64,000 bases of DNA from Paramacrobiotus metropolitanus (Eukaryota; Tardigrada; Eutardigrada; Parachela; Macrobiotidae): the NCBI RefSeq assembly GCF_019649055.1, contig NW_026570331.1, forward strand, positions 1 to 64,000. The letters are read 5' to 3'. Shown in pieces: positions 1 through 9,501 of the stretch. The notes beneath the pieces are model-generated. The model saw only the letters and a list, made by a program, of their open reading frames with translations. It searched no databases and was not told where the DNA came from. Positions within the stretch are counted from its first letter, which is position 1. Each line of letters starts with the position of its first letter. Both the position numbers and the translations under genes were made by a program.

Positions 1-733
1 CCTGAGCTGCCGTTCAGTTCTCGGGCAGCTTTGTTCTGCATACAGGCCACTTTCTCGTCATCGGTCTGGACTCCGTTTTTGCTAAGAACATGTCCCAGGA
101 ACAGCAGTCTGTCCGTTCCGACATCGCATTTGGAGGGTTTGACCGTAAATCCAGCATCACGGAGGCATTCGAGGGTTGCTCGGAAAGCCTCAAGGAAGTC
201 TTCGAATGTTTTGCCGAAGAAGATGATATCGTCAATGTAGGCGAACACACCCTTCTTCCGAGCTGATGCCGTGATTTTGTCCATATGCATTTGGAAGGTT
301 GCTGGTCCGTTGCAGACTCCAAACGGCATGCGGTTGAATCTCCACATACCTTCGGGTGTTACGAAGGTCGTGTAATCCTTGGACTGTTCATCCATGGGAA
401 TTTGCCAGAAACCGGACTGACAGTCTACTTTGCCGTAGTATTCCATTCCGGCACATCGGTCCAGTAGCTCGTCCGGGTTCGGTAGTGGGTAGTTGTTCTT
501 CTTCGTAACTGCATTCAACTTGATATAGTTGATGCAGAAGCGTGTTCCTACCGTGCCGTCTCCGTTCCGTTTGTACAAGACGACGACGGGAAGCTCCATG
601 CAGCCGATGACGGTTCGATGACTCCTTGGTCGAGCATCTCTTGCACGTGTTTTTGGATGAATTCCCGTCCCTTCCAGCTTGTCCTGGTGGGGTTCATCTT
701 AATCGGCTGTGCGCCCTGGACGTCAATGGTATG
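1..733 (-). pseudogene. Ty3/Gypsy reverse transcriptase (left element), broken and cut by the window edge
   Basis: Reading the minus strand from 733 downwards gives reverse transcriptase blocks: VIEPSSAAW, RFCINYIKLNAV, YPLPNPDELL, VDCQSGFWQIPM, MPFGVCNGPATFQ and the catalytic box YIDD at 228-239 (the two Asp codons are 228-233), followed by LLFLGHVLSKNG. This is the palm and fingers of a chromovirus/Gypsy-type RT. The frame is interrupted: an in-frame TAA lies at 734-736 just upstream, one base appears to be missing near 586-592 between the AAW and VVVLYKRNG blocks, and the frame changes again near base 30. RNase H and integrase would lie beyond base 1. The element is either decayed or the sequence has indel errors here. 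Confidence 0.85.
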
Positions 734-1230
734 TTACCCTTTGACGTCTCCCGTGAGTTTCTTCGAGGTCGGAAATACAGTCCGGTAATCCCATGCAACT
801 GCCTTCAGTTTGGCTAGCTGCTCGTCGGTTAGGTTTTTACCGAAGTTCATGGAGTCGATGATTCTTCTTCGCTCCTCCTGGGATTCGGCGTCTTCCGTTT
901 CTACCTCAGCCGTGTTGACTCGTGCCTCTTCGACTTTCTGATCGTCCGTCATCATTGTAAATGCTTCAGCTCGGCCCATCGGGGCACCTTTGCGTAAGGT
1001 GACTTCCCGATGAGTGTGGTTAGCCACCATGACGGTGAATCGTTTCCCGTCATGCTTAGTAACACCGTCCATGAATTCGACTCCGTCTCGTTTGGGGTCG
1101 GATTCACTGAGGTACATTAATTTTGGTCCTTGGATACCGGTACGTCCAGGACGCCTTCTACCATTGTTACGGCTCGAGGAATGAGTTTGACCTTCCGTTG
1201 GGCTCGGAACTCCTGTTGCCCTCGAAAACT
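734..1230 (-). pseudogene. Pre-RT region of left-element Pol (two frames)
   Basis: This stretch joins the long protease-containing ORF to the reverse transcriptase. The protein-like reading leaves the 844-codon frame near 1225-1230, runs in a second frame to about 1120-1130 (EFRAQRKVKLIPRAV), then continues in a third frame (KLMYLSESDPKRDG, then VMVANHTHREVTLRKGAP, then VAWDYRTVFPTSKKL) up to the TAA at 734-736. Each switch is a single-base-type shift. The VANHT...LRKGAPMG segment repeats the pattern INIQNTT...LKKGVRLG found at the end of the upstream ORF, so a small beta-type domain may be present twice before the RT. Function of that domain is not established from sequence; a dUTPase-like fold is one guess. 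Confidence 0.6.
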
Positions 1231-3701
1231 TCGAATTGGGGTTTTGGCTTTGTTTCCCGAGTCGGGGGCCAAGTCTTCGCCACTCTGTGTGGGAGTTCCC
1301 ATTCGACGAATGCATTGTTGATTTCCGGTTCATAGACATCAGCGTATTGCATATGTCCGAGTCGAACACCTTTCTTCAGCACCTTTGTTTGGTGAGTCGT
1401 GTTCTGAATGTTTATCCAGGCCGTGTCGTTTGTCGGTCGGATGTCGATCTTGGCTTCGATTGGCCGAATAGGTCGGACTACCCGTTGTAGGGTAGAGAAG
1501 TAAATTGGTCTTCTCGGATCCATTGGTTTGGCCGTCCGTATCTTAATCGAACATGTTGACCATGCTGGGAGAGAGACTCGCTCGCTGTTGAAGACGACTT
1601 GTCGGTCTAGCGCTTTCGTCTCTACGTGGGGATCCAGCTTTAGGTGGTGGACTTCTGGGCATTTGTTGTCCAGGTCCAACTCCTCAATCATCGTTATTTT
1701 GGCGACTCGTGCCTTCCATGTGTTGAAATGCTCCGACTTCTGTTGGTCGGTTAAGTTAGCCAAGGTCGGATGTTCCGTTGACAACTGCTGGACGACTATG
1801 GTTGGAGGTCGGAAATCGTCTTCCTCCGGTTTACCTCCTCCAAATTCCCGCAAAGCCTTAAGTTGGTCGAGTTCTTCCTGTTGTTCGGAGTCGACTGACT
1901 TAGGTTGTTCGGTTTGTTCCGGTTGCTCGACTATGAATTCTGTGTGAACTATAGTCCGCAATGCTGTAGTTAGCCGTACATCGTAGGTCGGTTCTTCGTC
2001 CTCCGATGACGAATCGCCCGAGTCGTTTATGCTCGGTTTATCCGTCTTACAATGTCGGACTGACAGGTCGAATTCTTCGTCGTCTTCTTCCTCGGATTCT
2101 TCCGAAGGTCGGTTATCGGAGTCGGTGTCCGCCGAATCACTCGTACTCTGTATATCCGAGTCGTCCGACTGGTAATCTTCGTTTTCGACGGTTGTTCCGT
2201 CTTCCTGTCCAACTTGCAGTGTGTTACCAACTTCGACCTGTGTGGTCGTTTCGGCTTGGTCGACTTGCTCCGTCAGTTGGGTAGGTCGACTTGCTTCATC
2301 CTGCTTCCCAGGGTCGGTTAGCTGTGAGCCTATGTCGCTCAGCCATCGGATGCTCGTCTGTTGGGGCTTCCGAAAGCGGTCTATCTTCCGTTCCTGTTGC
2401 GGAGGTGACGGTGACGACGGTCTGTCGTCCGACCAAGTTAAGTCGTGATGAGCCTTTATGGCCCGTACCACTCCGTCGATGTTATCCTTGCAGATGGTAC
2501 ACTGGTAAGGTTTGTCAGTTTCCTCCAGGATTACGTCGTCCTGGGGTTTCGGTGGGCTACTCACGAAGTGCACTGTGGTCGGAGTATGCTCCCCTATTGG
2601 CGGTAGTGGGTCGGGTATGTGTCGCATTATAGCGGTGTCCTCGCCGTACCGTTGCCAAAATGCGGTCGTTGACGTTTCTCCGTGCAACTGAACTCGCTGC
2701 ATGTAGGCAAAAAGTTGAAAGCCTAGTTCTTGGCAGGGCATTTCCAAAGGCCGTGGGACGGGAAGTCCGTATTCCATGTACTGTCGATGGATCGGGATTC
2801 GTTCATCTTCCCACTCCCATGCTTCGTCCTCTATGTCGTTCGTAAGGGCGATTACAGGTTCACACATTTGTTGTGCGTCCCGTATTTGCTCATAAGTTAC
2901 CGCTCCGTTCTGTCGCAGAGTGGTCACCATCTCCAACGTCCGTTGGTCGAGAAAGTGTCGAGCTCCCGAGAACCAAGTTCGGTACTTTTGTCGTACTCGT
3001 TCTAGGTCCTGGGCATCCGCTTCAGCGGGTGCCTCTGGTATCGGGATAGACTTCAGTATCGTCCTTGCCGTTCGTAGTGTACCGTTGCGTATCCGTTTCT
3101 GATAGTGCTCTATCACGTTGTGGAGTGCTAGTTCCTCCAACAGAGTGCGGTTCGTATCTCGGCAATCGCGGCAGATTTTACGTGTGGAGTTCGCCGGGTG
3201 ATCAAGCCGACTAATCCGAGCTTCGTTTCCTACCGTGTCCGATGCCTCTGGTATCGGGATAGACTGCACTACCATCTTTCCTTCCGGTTGTTCCGGAATT
3301 GGAATTGGTGTAAGAATAAAAGTGAACTTCGAATGCAGGTAGTCGCATCCGAGTAGCACTGGGATATCCGCTTCGGTCGGCTGGACATGGAATGTGTGAT
3401 GGCTAGTAAAGCCCTGCATTGTTACAGGTGCCGTACAGCAGTGTGACACTACAAAGGCGACTTGTCCGCCCACTCCAAGTATTTTGGTGTAATGTCCGAG
3501 GGGTTGCATCGTTAAACCGTTCCTCTCGCAAAACCGTTGTTCGATGAGCGAAGTCTCCGCTCCGGTATCTAACATCGCCATTGTGGGCGTGGATCCGACT
3601 TGGATTTCATGTGTCCAAGCTCGAACTGTTTTCGGTTTCTTGTGTGTTCCCTTCTCAAAGGTTACTTCCCGTATCGTTGGTTTGATGGGAATTAGTGACA
3701 C
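1167..3701 (-). CDS. Left-element Pol: retropepsin plus long acidic linker
   Basis: An 844-codon open frame. Residues about 34-130 form a retropepsin: MLDTGAETSLIE with the catalytic Asp at residue 45, and the second conserved block VLLGCDYL at about 116-122. The rest up to the RT is unusual: a region of unknown fold, a CTICKD...AHH zinc-finger-like segment, a strongly acidic Ser/Glu/Asp stretch (complement of about 1900-2180), then WINIQNTTHQTKVLKKG near the end. The first listed codon is GTG; the frame is open further upstream to about 3920 (QRFRTAKLPEDG), overlapping the ORF before it in the +1 phase. Expression as a frameshift product of that ORF, or loss of a base, are both possible. The polyprotein would be cleaved by its own protease. 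Confidence 0.8.
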   Translation of the reverse strand: MSLIPIKPTIREVTFEKGTHKKPKTVRAWTHEIQVGSTPTMAMLDTGAETSLIEQRFCERNGLTMQPLGHYTKILGVGGQVAFVVSHCCTAPVTMQGFTSHHTFHVQPTEADIPVLLGCDYLHSKFTFILTPIPIPEQPEGKMVVQSIPIPEASDTVGNEARISRLDHPANSTRKICRDCRDTNRTLLEELALHNVIEHYQKRIRNGTLRTARTILKSIPIPEAPAEADAQDLERVRQKYRTWFSGARHFLDQRTLEMVTTLRQNGAVTYEQIRDAQQMCEPVIALTNDIEDEAWEWEDERIPIHRQYMEYGLPVPRPLEMPCQELGFQLFAYMQRVQLHGETSTTAFWQRYGEDTAIMRHIPDPLPPIGEHTPTTVHFVSSPPKPQDDVILEETDKPYQCTICKDNIDGVVRAIKAHHDLTWSDDRPSSPSPPQQERKIDRFRKPQQTSIRWLSDIGSQLTDPGKQDEASRPTQLTEQVDQAETTTQVEVGNTLQVGQEDGTTVENEDYQSDDSDIQSTSDSADTDSDNRPSEESEEEDDEEFDLSVRHCKTDKPSINDSGDSSSEDEEPTYDVRLTTALRTIVHTEFIVEQPEQTEQPKSVDSEQQEELDQLKALREFGGGKPEEDDFRPPTIVVQQLSTEHPTLANLTDQQKSEHFNTWKARVAKITMIEELDLDNKCPEVHHLKLDPHVETKALDRQVVFNSERVSLPAWSTCSIKIRTAKPMDPRRPIYFSTLQRVVRPIRPIEAKIDIRPTNDTAWINIQNTTHQTKVLKKGVRLGHMQYADVYEPEINNAFVEWELPHRVAKTWPPTRETKPKPQFEVFEGNRSSEPNGRSNSFLEP

Positions 3702-3783
3702 CGGTCCGTGGTCGGCTGGCTGTTGAGTTGAACTTTGTGTAAGTTCGACTCCGACTTCACCCGCTTCCTGTACCTCAGGTCGG

Positions 3784-4974
3784 TTAGCTACTCCGTCCTC
3801 CGGTAATTTGGCGGTTCGGAACCGTTGTGCCTGAGCCAGTATCCGTTCCTCTATTGAGGTGTCTGTTGGCCTCCCACTTCGACCACATGTAGTCGATGTT
3901 GAGGAATGTTCTAGAGCTGGCTATCGTTCTGGCTGGTCGCTCTTTTGGCTGGAAGAGGTCCGCTTCTCCCGGCCGAGAGTAAACGGGTACCTGTGCTTCC
4001 AATGGGACTGTTTCCCATTCCTCGACTTCTCCTTCCGATTCTTCGGTGAGGTCGATGGCTGCCATTGTTGCGGCGTATCTATCCGTTGCGCGTCCGGATG
4101 ATACATTGGGGAAGTTTCTGTTGCCCCGGTGCGTGAATCGGCGTCCCGGTCCTCCGCGTCTTGGGCATCGTCTGACCTGCTCGGTTGAGTTTATTCTCAC
4201 CGGCAATCCGGTCCAGCTTCCGTGGCCGGGCCGTACTACGTCACTTTGTGTGACGGACGGCGCCGTCGCTTTGTTCGCGCTGCTTAGGTCGGGCAATTTC
4301 TGCGTTCCGACCTCCGACGTTCCAGCTTCGAATCGAGGGGCTGGGTCGGTCGCCTCGGGTGCCTGTTGCATCCCTGGCCACGCTTCGACGGTGCCATTGT
4401 TGGCGTACGCGCCGAGCTGAGCGGCTAACTTCCGAGCCGTCTCCGCCTCCTTTGTGGAGGCCGATATCGCCTGTGCGAAATCCTCCTCGGAGCTGTTTTC
4501 GTTCAGTCCGAGTAGTTGGAGGATGGTGGCTACCTGTTGGTAGCCTTCCTCTATCGTTGTAGGAAAGTTCGGTTCGTTCCGAGCTTCCGATGTTCCAGCG
4601 CCAAGTCGACGCGCTGGGTCAGTTCGGCCGGGCATTTCTTGCGTTCCGGTCCGGATCTCGATTTCTCCATTGTTGATGGAAATTCCGAGTTCGGCTGCCT
4701 TAATTCGAGCAGCTTCTGCCTCCTTTGTAGAGGCGGACAGTGCCGTAAGAAGTTCGTCTTCCGTGCAACTGATCCAATCCAGTCCTAATGTGTTTAGGAC
4801 TGTTACGATCCGTTGTTGTGACGGATCTAAGTTCGGCTCGTTCCGGTATGAAGTTAGCGGCTGATTAGTGGGGTTATCCTTGTCCGGTGGTTCGGTCGGA
4901 TGTTGGAGGTCGAATGAGTCACCGGAGCTCATCGACTTGGGCGTTTCCCGGGGAGTTACTCCGAGCCGGCCCAT
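3784..4974 (-). CDS. Extra ORF between gag and pol, with a duplicated ~90-residue module
   Basis: A 396-codon frame starting ATG at 4974, overlapping the end of Gag by 56 bases in the +1 phase. Two tandem modules are plain: residues about 44-131 and 132-222 both begin RNEPN, both contain SASTKEAE.AR and NNG, and both end near AGTSE. The C-terminal part is Arg/Gly-rich, then acidic (LTEESEGEVEEWE). No known domain was recognised. Position suggests a Gag-associated or Gag-Pro linker protein. The overlaps on both sides, each +1, would fit stepwise frameshifting, but a lost base in a once-continuous Gag-Pol frame is equally possible. The 3' end beyond about 3880 looks less protein-like than the overlapping pol frame. 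Confidence 0.65.
   Translation of the reverse strand: MGRLGVTPRETPKSMSSGDSFDLQHPTEPPDKDNPTNQPLTSYRNEPNLDPSQQRIVTVLNTLGLDWISCTEDELLTALSASTKEAEAARIKAAELGISINNGEIEIRTGTQEMPGRTDPARRLGAGTSEARNEPNFPTTIEEGYQQVATILQLLGLNENSSEEDFAQAISASTKEAETARKLAAQLGAYANNGTVEAWPGMQQAPEATDPAPRFEAGTSEVGTQKLPDLSSANKATAPSVTQSDVVRPGHGSWTGLPVRINSTEQVRRCPRRGGPGRRFTHRGNRNFPNVSSGRATDRYAATMAAIDLTEESEGEVEEWETVPLEAQVPVYSRPGEADLFQPKERPARTIASSRTFLNIDYMWSKWEANRHLNRGTDTGSGTTVPNRQITGGRSS
4309..4845 (-). repeat. Internal tandem duplication in the extra ORF
   Basis: Two coding modules, 4582-4845 and 4309-4581, encode aligned peptides (RNEPN start, LGL core, SASTKEAE block, NNGE/NNGT, AGTSE end). They have diverged at the DNA level, so the duplication is old compared with the insertion and was kept as coding sequence. 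Confidence 0.75.
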
Positions 4975-7900
4975 TGTTGGGTGGCGTCGAGTTCAACGAC
5001 TGGCGGGGCGGCAACGGTTCTCTGTATGCCGGGGAACCTTGTTGGTTCCCACCGCTATTGTTGCGGTTTCCGCCATTCCCCTGGCCGGGCGACCGGTTTC
5101 TGTTACCGGGGCTACCCGAGCCTCCTGCCTGTTGGCGTTGGCGCGGCGGCGGCACAATATCCTTCCAGAAGGGATTCGCCGAGCCTACCGGGCCGTTCGT
5201 CGAGTATCGGCGGTACCAGTCGTCGTACCACCGAAGGTTCGGATTGTTATCCGAGCCATAGATGCAGCGCGACTCGTCATGGTTGTTGAACATGCAGTGC
5301 CTGCATCGGAAGGTCTTGTCCTTCGTCCACTGGAAGAAGGCTGCCTCCATCTTGTCAACGTACGATGTTCCTTGCCGAGCACTTTGTTGTGCCTGGGGAG
5401 GTCGGTTGCCTTGTGGGCCGCCGCCTCCGCCGCGGTTAGGGAAGTTCCCACGGCCGCGATTCCCGCCGCCGCGTCCTTTTCCGCGACCATAGCCTCCGCC
5501 GCCGTATCCTTGTGGGGGATACTGTCCGTATGCGGAGTACCCCTGGTTAGGATTCTGTTCGTAACCGAAACCTGTGTTGTTTTGGTTACTGCCCGAGCTA
5601 TATCCTGGGCCGCCGTAGTTGTTAACGGGGGCTCCAACTCCAGGTGCCGGGGAATTCAGGTTCGCTGCTGCCGCGCCTGCCCACGTCTGTTGCTGGACTG
5701 GTGCTTGTTGCACCGGTGGCGTCGGAGCCGGGCTTAGTTGTCCGTACTGTGTCGTCGGAGTTTGGTATCCCGGCATCATGTGGGGCTGATATCCGGTCTG
5801 TTGCGGTATCGCCGGAGGTGGAGTCGGGACAGGTGCAGGTGTTGCTGCCCGAACTCTAGCGTAGTCGCTGTCACGCGACTTGCGTACCTCGTACATTTCC
5901 TTGCCGTTGACGAAGTCCCGTAAATAGTCGCGGAACTCGATCGGCGTTGACGGCATCCTGATTTCCAGGGCCGCCCGCAGTTGGGGCTCGTGAACGTTCT
6001 CCTTAAGGTGGTACAGTATGATTTGGTCTGTGACCGTCGGGACTTGGGACTTCATGAACATCATTGCGTCGTAGTATTGTTCCGGCGTTTCTTCGCCGAA
6101 ACGGAATATCCGTTTGTTAATCCTGGATATCATGTTCACTTCTTTGTTTTTGTCCGCAAATCTCTGCTCGAATTTGGTCAGCCATAAGTTGACTGGCCAT
6201 CCGCCGAGTGGTTCTCCGGCGGCTTCGAGAGTATGCCATTCTTTCGCTTGGCCGTCCAGTTCGGCTATCGAGTCGGACATGAAGGTCTGATCGTCTTCAT
6301 ACCATCGTTGGGCTTGACGATACAGGCTTCGGATTTGCTTAAGCCACCCATGAAGTTTGGTGTGGTCCCCGTCGAACGGTGGTAAGGGTTGCCGACGTCC
6401 GTGGGCTATTGCTCGTACCAAAGCAACGTGTGCTGGGTTTTTTTCCAAGGGAGTTAGGTGTGCCGCCGGCGCAGCTTGTTGTGCAGCCGGGGCGGGTGGT
6501 GGATTGACGTATGGCATGTGACCTTGTTGGTCTTCGTACGCCTCCTGTTGGTAGGCATCGTCGCCATGGCCTTCGTATCCGTCCTGTTGCGGATGTCGAG
6601 CCTGAGCCTGGTCTGCGTGACGAGGCTGTTGCGGCTGTCCTCCATACTGTTGTGGAAGGGGCGCTCGATTTTGTCTCGGCGCCGGCGGATAGAATCCGCT
6701 CTCGGTTGATCGTAGACTCTTCCGTACCGGTCGGGCTGTGTTCCTGAGCCGGCATCCGACTCTGTGTAAGTCGGTTTGAGGCCTCCGGCCTTGTTGGTCG
6801 GAGCTGTCTTCTCCGTTTCGCCCGTCCTGCTGCTGGTCGGCCGTGTTGAATGACCGAGCTCGCCCGCGTTCAAGGTCGAACTGCGGGTTCTGGCGGAGCA
6901 AGTTCGGGTTGGAATTCGTCCGTGGTGGCCGGTATGCCTCCATGCCAGGTCTTGGTGGCTGGATTGGGAGACGTTCGGCGTCCGTTGTCCAGTCTCTCCT
7001 GGCGTTAGGTACTGGCGCGTACATTGTTGTGCGCGTCGCGTACGAGGTGCTGGTATACGCACCAGCCGACGTCGTTGTCGCCACGTTCGTCGTTGGCACT
7101 CGTGGTGCCGTGGTCGACGTGTTGTGTTCCGGTTCCGGAGCACTCGGTACTGCTGGTGGTTGTGGGATTGTTCCCACACTCGGGTCGGTTGTTACGACTC
7201 CGACGAAGTAGGAGGTGTTGTTCTCCTTCTTCACCATTTCCTGGGTCGGGTTAATTCCCCACAGGATGTCACTGATTGTTCGTGACGGCTGTTGATCCTG
7301 TGCCATGGACGTCCGGTATGAGGGCGGTTCAACCCGACTATGTTCCTGGTATGGGGGAAGTTCGACCTGGCTTTGTTCCAGGTGTTTCTTTTCTTCTCTC
7401 AGACATCTTGTTTCGATGTCCATTTCGTCCATTTGCCGCATCATATCTGTGAGATTGCGGGCGGCCTGTTCGCCGAAGTCGTACAGTTCGACTTCGCGGG
7501 CCTCTAGGTAAAGGATGCGACTGTGTTGCGCCTCGTTCACCTTTTGAGCCTCATTCAGGTTATACTCAAGTTGAGCTCGGAGTTTTTGTTCCTCCTTAAG
7601 GACTTGGTTCAGTCCATGGACCTGGTCGGCTAGCTGGGCGTTTGCTTCCACCAGGTCGACATCGGCTGTCCTTTGGTTAGGAAAGCCCATGTCCCGAGCG
7701 TTCGCGTCGATGAACCGTCGTCCCATTCTGGTGAAGACAAGTTCGATTTCCGACTCAAGCTCGTCTACTCTGTGTGTTAGGCGGTCGATCTCGTCATCGG
7801 CCTTCTTCAGTTCCACCACATATCTATCGACTTCGTTTCGATAGACCTCGGCTTCTTCGTTGGCCGTGTTGAGTTGCTGGTGGAACGCTCCGGCTGCCTG

Positions 7901-9214
7901 CTCCGACTCGACCAGTGCGGTCTGTACATCGGCCAGGTCTTTTTGGGTTTCTTCGAGCGCTCTGTTCGCTTCAGCGAGTTCTCGGTTCAGCTCGTGAACC
8001 GCATCCATGGATCGATCCAACATGCCCTTGAGTGTAGTGGCTTCGTCGATGTCATGCCGACACGGTTGGTCGGTACGCTTCAGTATGGCATTGAGCCGAT
8101 CGATCTCGCGTTGCTGAATGGCAATGCCTTTGTTGGCATCAGCCATGTCTCGTTCCCACTTTCTTCGTTCGAGTTTGTGGGTATCTGCTGAGTTGCGAAG
8201 CGATCCTTCCGTCGAGTTTACAATTTGGTCTGCCAAAGCGATCTGTGTGATCAGCTTACGGCATCTCGCACGGAGTAGGTCGACATCTTCGATCTTCTCG
8301 GGCGGTGTTGCCGCTATCCACTTCTTCGCCGTGTATTCGAGTGCACTGGCCTGGTAGGTGAGGTCGTCCTGGTTGGACTTCACCGGTGTTGTGAAGAATC
8401 CATCCGCACTGTTCGGTCTTGACACCTTTGTCGTGTCAAAGACTTCGTCGTTCGGTGTCGGGGTTCTTTCGCTACCAAGTTCGCCAGGTTCGAACATTAA
8501 CGGTGATGGTCGGATCTTCAGGTCGACAGGTCGACTTTGTGTCGCCTTGGTCGGCTTCGCCGTTTGTTGGGCTTCGGTTACTCGAGTCGACTCGCTTCCG
8601 GTTGGCGAAGGTCGGCTCAACGGTGAAATGATCCGTTCGGTGGACGCTGGTATACTGGTCGGTGATCCAGCTGGGCGAGGGCCGCTTCGTGGCGGTACCT
8701 CGGAATCCTCTGTTCGAGTTGGTAATTCAGTTGGCTGGGCGGCCACATCCGACTTTGTGTCGGTTGGTTGTCGTTCCAGGGAAGTCGGTTGCTTGTTGCC
8801 GACTTCCTTTTTTCCGACCTCTGAGGTCGGCATCTGTTGACCGTCCTTCAAGGTCGGCGAAATCCTTCCGACCTGTGTGGTCGGTTGGACTTTGCCAACT
8901 TCTGATATCAGTTTTTCCATTCCGGTCGAGGTCGGTTGTTCGACCTCCGAAGCTGCTGGTAGGTCGACCTTCTGTTGGTCGACTTCCCTACTCGGAGATT
9001 TTCGCTCGGCCTGTGTGGTCGGCGATTTCCTTCCGACTTGGTTAGTCGGTATGTCCATGTTGGACGAGGTCGGTTTCGGCACTTCTTCCGTCCTGTTGGG
9101 TGATTGCCGTCCGAGCTCGGTGGCTTCTGTAGCCGTTACCGAGGCTCGGGCTCTTTGTGAGCTCTGCTCCAGGTCGGCATGAGACAATGTGGTCTCTGCC
9201 TGCAGCTGTTCCAC
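4919..9214 (-). CDS. Left-element Gag, very long, coiled-coil plus CCHC knuckle
   Basis: A 1431-codon frame, several times longer than usual Gypsy Gags. Order of parts: a low-complexity N-terminal third with degenerate PT..VGR repeats; a long heptad-rich coiled coil (about residues 285-520, e.g. LNRELAEANRALEETQKDL); a Pro/Gln-rich section; the retrotransposon Gag core (complement of about 5890-6440, PPFDGDHTKLHGWLKQI through YLRDFVNGKE); a Gly/Arg-rich RGG stretch (about 5410-5530); and a CCHC zinc knuckle CRHCMFNNHDESRC (C-x2-C-x4-H-x4-C, residues 1304-1317). The listed start is a GTG; the frame is open back to about 9298, where it appears to continue the short frame starting with ATG at 9501. 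Gag packages element RNA in cytoplasmic particles. Confidence 0.85.
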   Translation of the reverse strand: MEQLQAETTLSHADLEQSSQRARASVTATEATELGRQSPNRTEEVPKPTSSNMDIPTNQVGRKSPTTQAERKSPSREVDQQKVDLPAASEVEQPTSTGMEKLISEVGKVQPTTQVGRISPTLKDGQQMPTSEVGKKEVGNKQPTSLERQPTDTKSDVAAQPTELPTRTEDSEVPPRSGPRPAGSPTSIPASTERIISPLSRPSPTGSESTRVTEAQQTAKPTKATQSRPVDLKIRPSPLMFEPGELGSERTPTPNDEVFDTTKVSRPNSADGFFTTPVKSNQDDLTYQASALEYTAKKWIAATPPEKIEDVDLLRARCRKLITQIALADQIVNSTEGSLRNSADTHKLERRKWERDMADANKGIAIQQREIDRLNAILKRTDQPCRHDIDEATTLKGMLDRSMDAVHELNRELAEANRALEETQKDLADVQTALVESEQAAGAFHQQLNTANEEAEVYRNEVDRYVVELKKADDEIDRLTHRVDELESEIELVFTRMGRRFIDANARDMGFPNQRTADVDLVEANAQLADQVHGLNQVLKEEQKLRAQLEYNLNEAQKVNEAQHSRILYLEAREVELYDFGEQAARNLTDMMRQMDEMDIETRCLREEKKHLEQSQVELPPYQEHSRVEPPSYRTSMAQDQQPSRTISDILWGINPTQEMVKKENNTSYFVGVVTTDPSVGTIPQPPAVPSAPEPEHNTSTTAPRVPTTNVATTTSAGAYTSTSYATRTTMYAPVPNARRDWTTDAERLPIQPPRPGMEAYRPPRTNSNPNLLRQNPQFDLERGRARSFNTADQQQDGRNGEDSSDQQGRRPQTDLHRVGCRLRNTARPVRKSLRSTESGFYPPAPRQNRAPLPQQYGGQPQQPRHADQAQARHPQQDGYEGHGDDAYQQEAYEDQQGHMPYVNPPPAPAAQQAAPAAHLTPLEKNPAHVALVRAIAHGRRQPLPPFDGDHTKLHGWLKQIRSLYRQAQRWYEDDQTFMSDSIAELDGQAKEWHTLEAAGEPLGGWPVNLWLTKFEQRFADKNKEVNMISRINKRIFRFGEETPEQYYDAMMFMKSQVPTVTDQIILYHLKENVHEPQLRAALEIRMPSTPIEFRDYLRDFVNGKEMYEVRKSRDSDYARVRAATPAPVPTPPPAIPQQTGYQPHMMPGYQTPTTQYGQLSPAPTPPVQQAPVQQQTWAGAAAANLNSPAPGVGAPVNNYGGPGYSSGSNQNNTGFGYEQNPNQGYSAYGQYPPQGYGGGGYGRGKGRGGGNRGRGNFPNRGGGGGPQGNRPPQAQQSARQGTSYVDKMEAAFFQWTKDKTFRCRHCMFNNHDESRCIYGSDNNPNLRWYDDWYRRYSTNGPVGSANPFWKDIVPPPRQRQQAGGSGSPGNRNRSPGQGNGGNRNNSGGNQQGSPAYREPLPPRQSLNSTPPNNGPARSNSPGNAQVDELR

Positions 9215-9243
9215 ATCCCCCCCGGTCGGGTGGGACGGGGCTG

Positions 9244-9501
9244 CTACGTCAGCTTGGGTATCCAGGAATGTTTTATCCCTGGCGTCCTCAAACTGTCATC
9301 CGAGGTCGGATTCGAGTCGGCAAGGAGGATTCGTTCGTTGCGCCTCTCCCTTGCTTCGGCCGACTTAGTCGAGTCGGTTGAGGACGGCTGACTTTTGTCC
9401 TGACCGGCGTACCTGAGTGAGTACTTCCCGGTCGTGTTCGCACGCCGTGAGTAGTCCTTGTTGAACTTCTTGGCGTATTCGTTCTCTCGGGAGTTCGACA
9501 T
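9244..9501 (-). CDS. N-terminal segment of left-element Gag, frame-shifted from the rest
   Basis: An 85-codon frame opening with ATG at 9499-9501 in a good context (ACA before ATG). It runs charged peptide (NEYAKKFNKDYSRR) and ends at 9244-9246. The next frame becomes open at about 9299 and reads FEDARDKTFLDTQADVA into the 1431-codon Gag. The simplest reading is one Gag start at 9501 with a single-base indel close to 9295-9302. A separate small ORF is the alternative. Confidence 0.6.
   Translation of the reverse strand: MSNSRENEYAKKFNKDYSRRANTTGKYSLRYAGQDKSQPSSTDSTKSAEARERRNERILLADSNPTSDDSLRTPGIKHSWIPKLT

Noticed and set aside
4868-5737. 289-codon plus-strand frame opposite the Gag end
   Set aside because: It is the antisense shadow of the Gly/Arg/Pro-rich Gag C-terminus; composition explains the openness.
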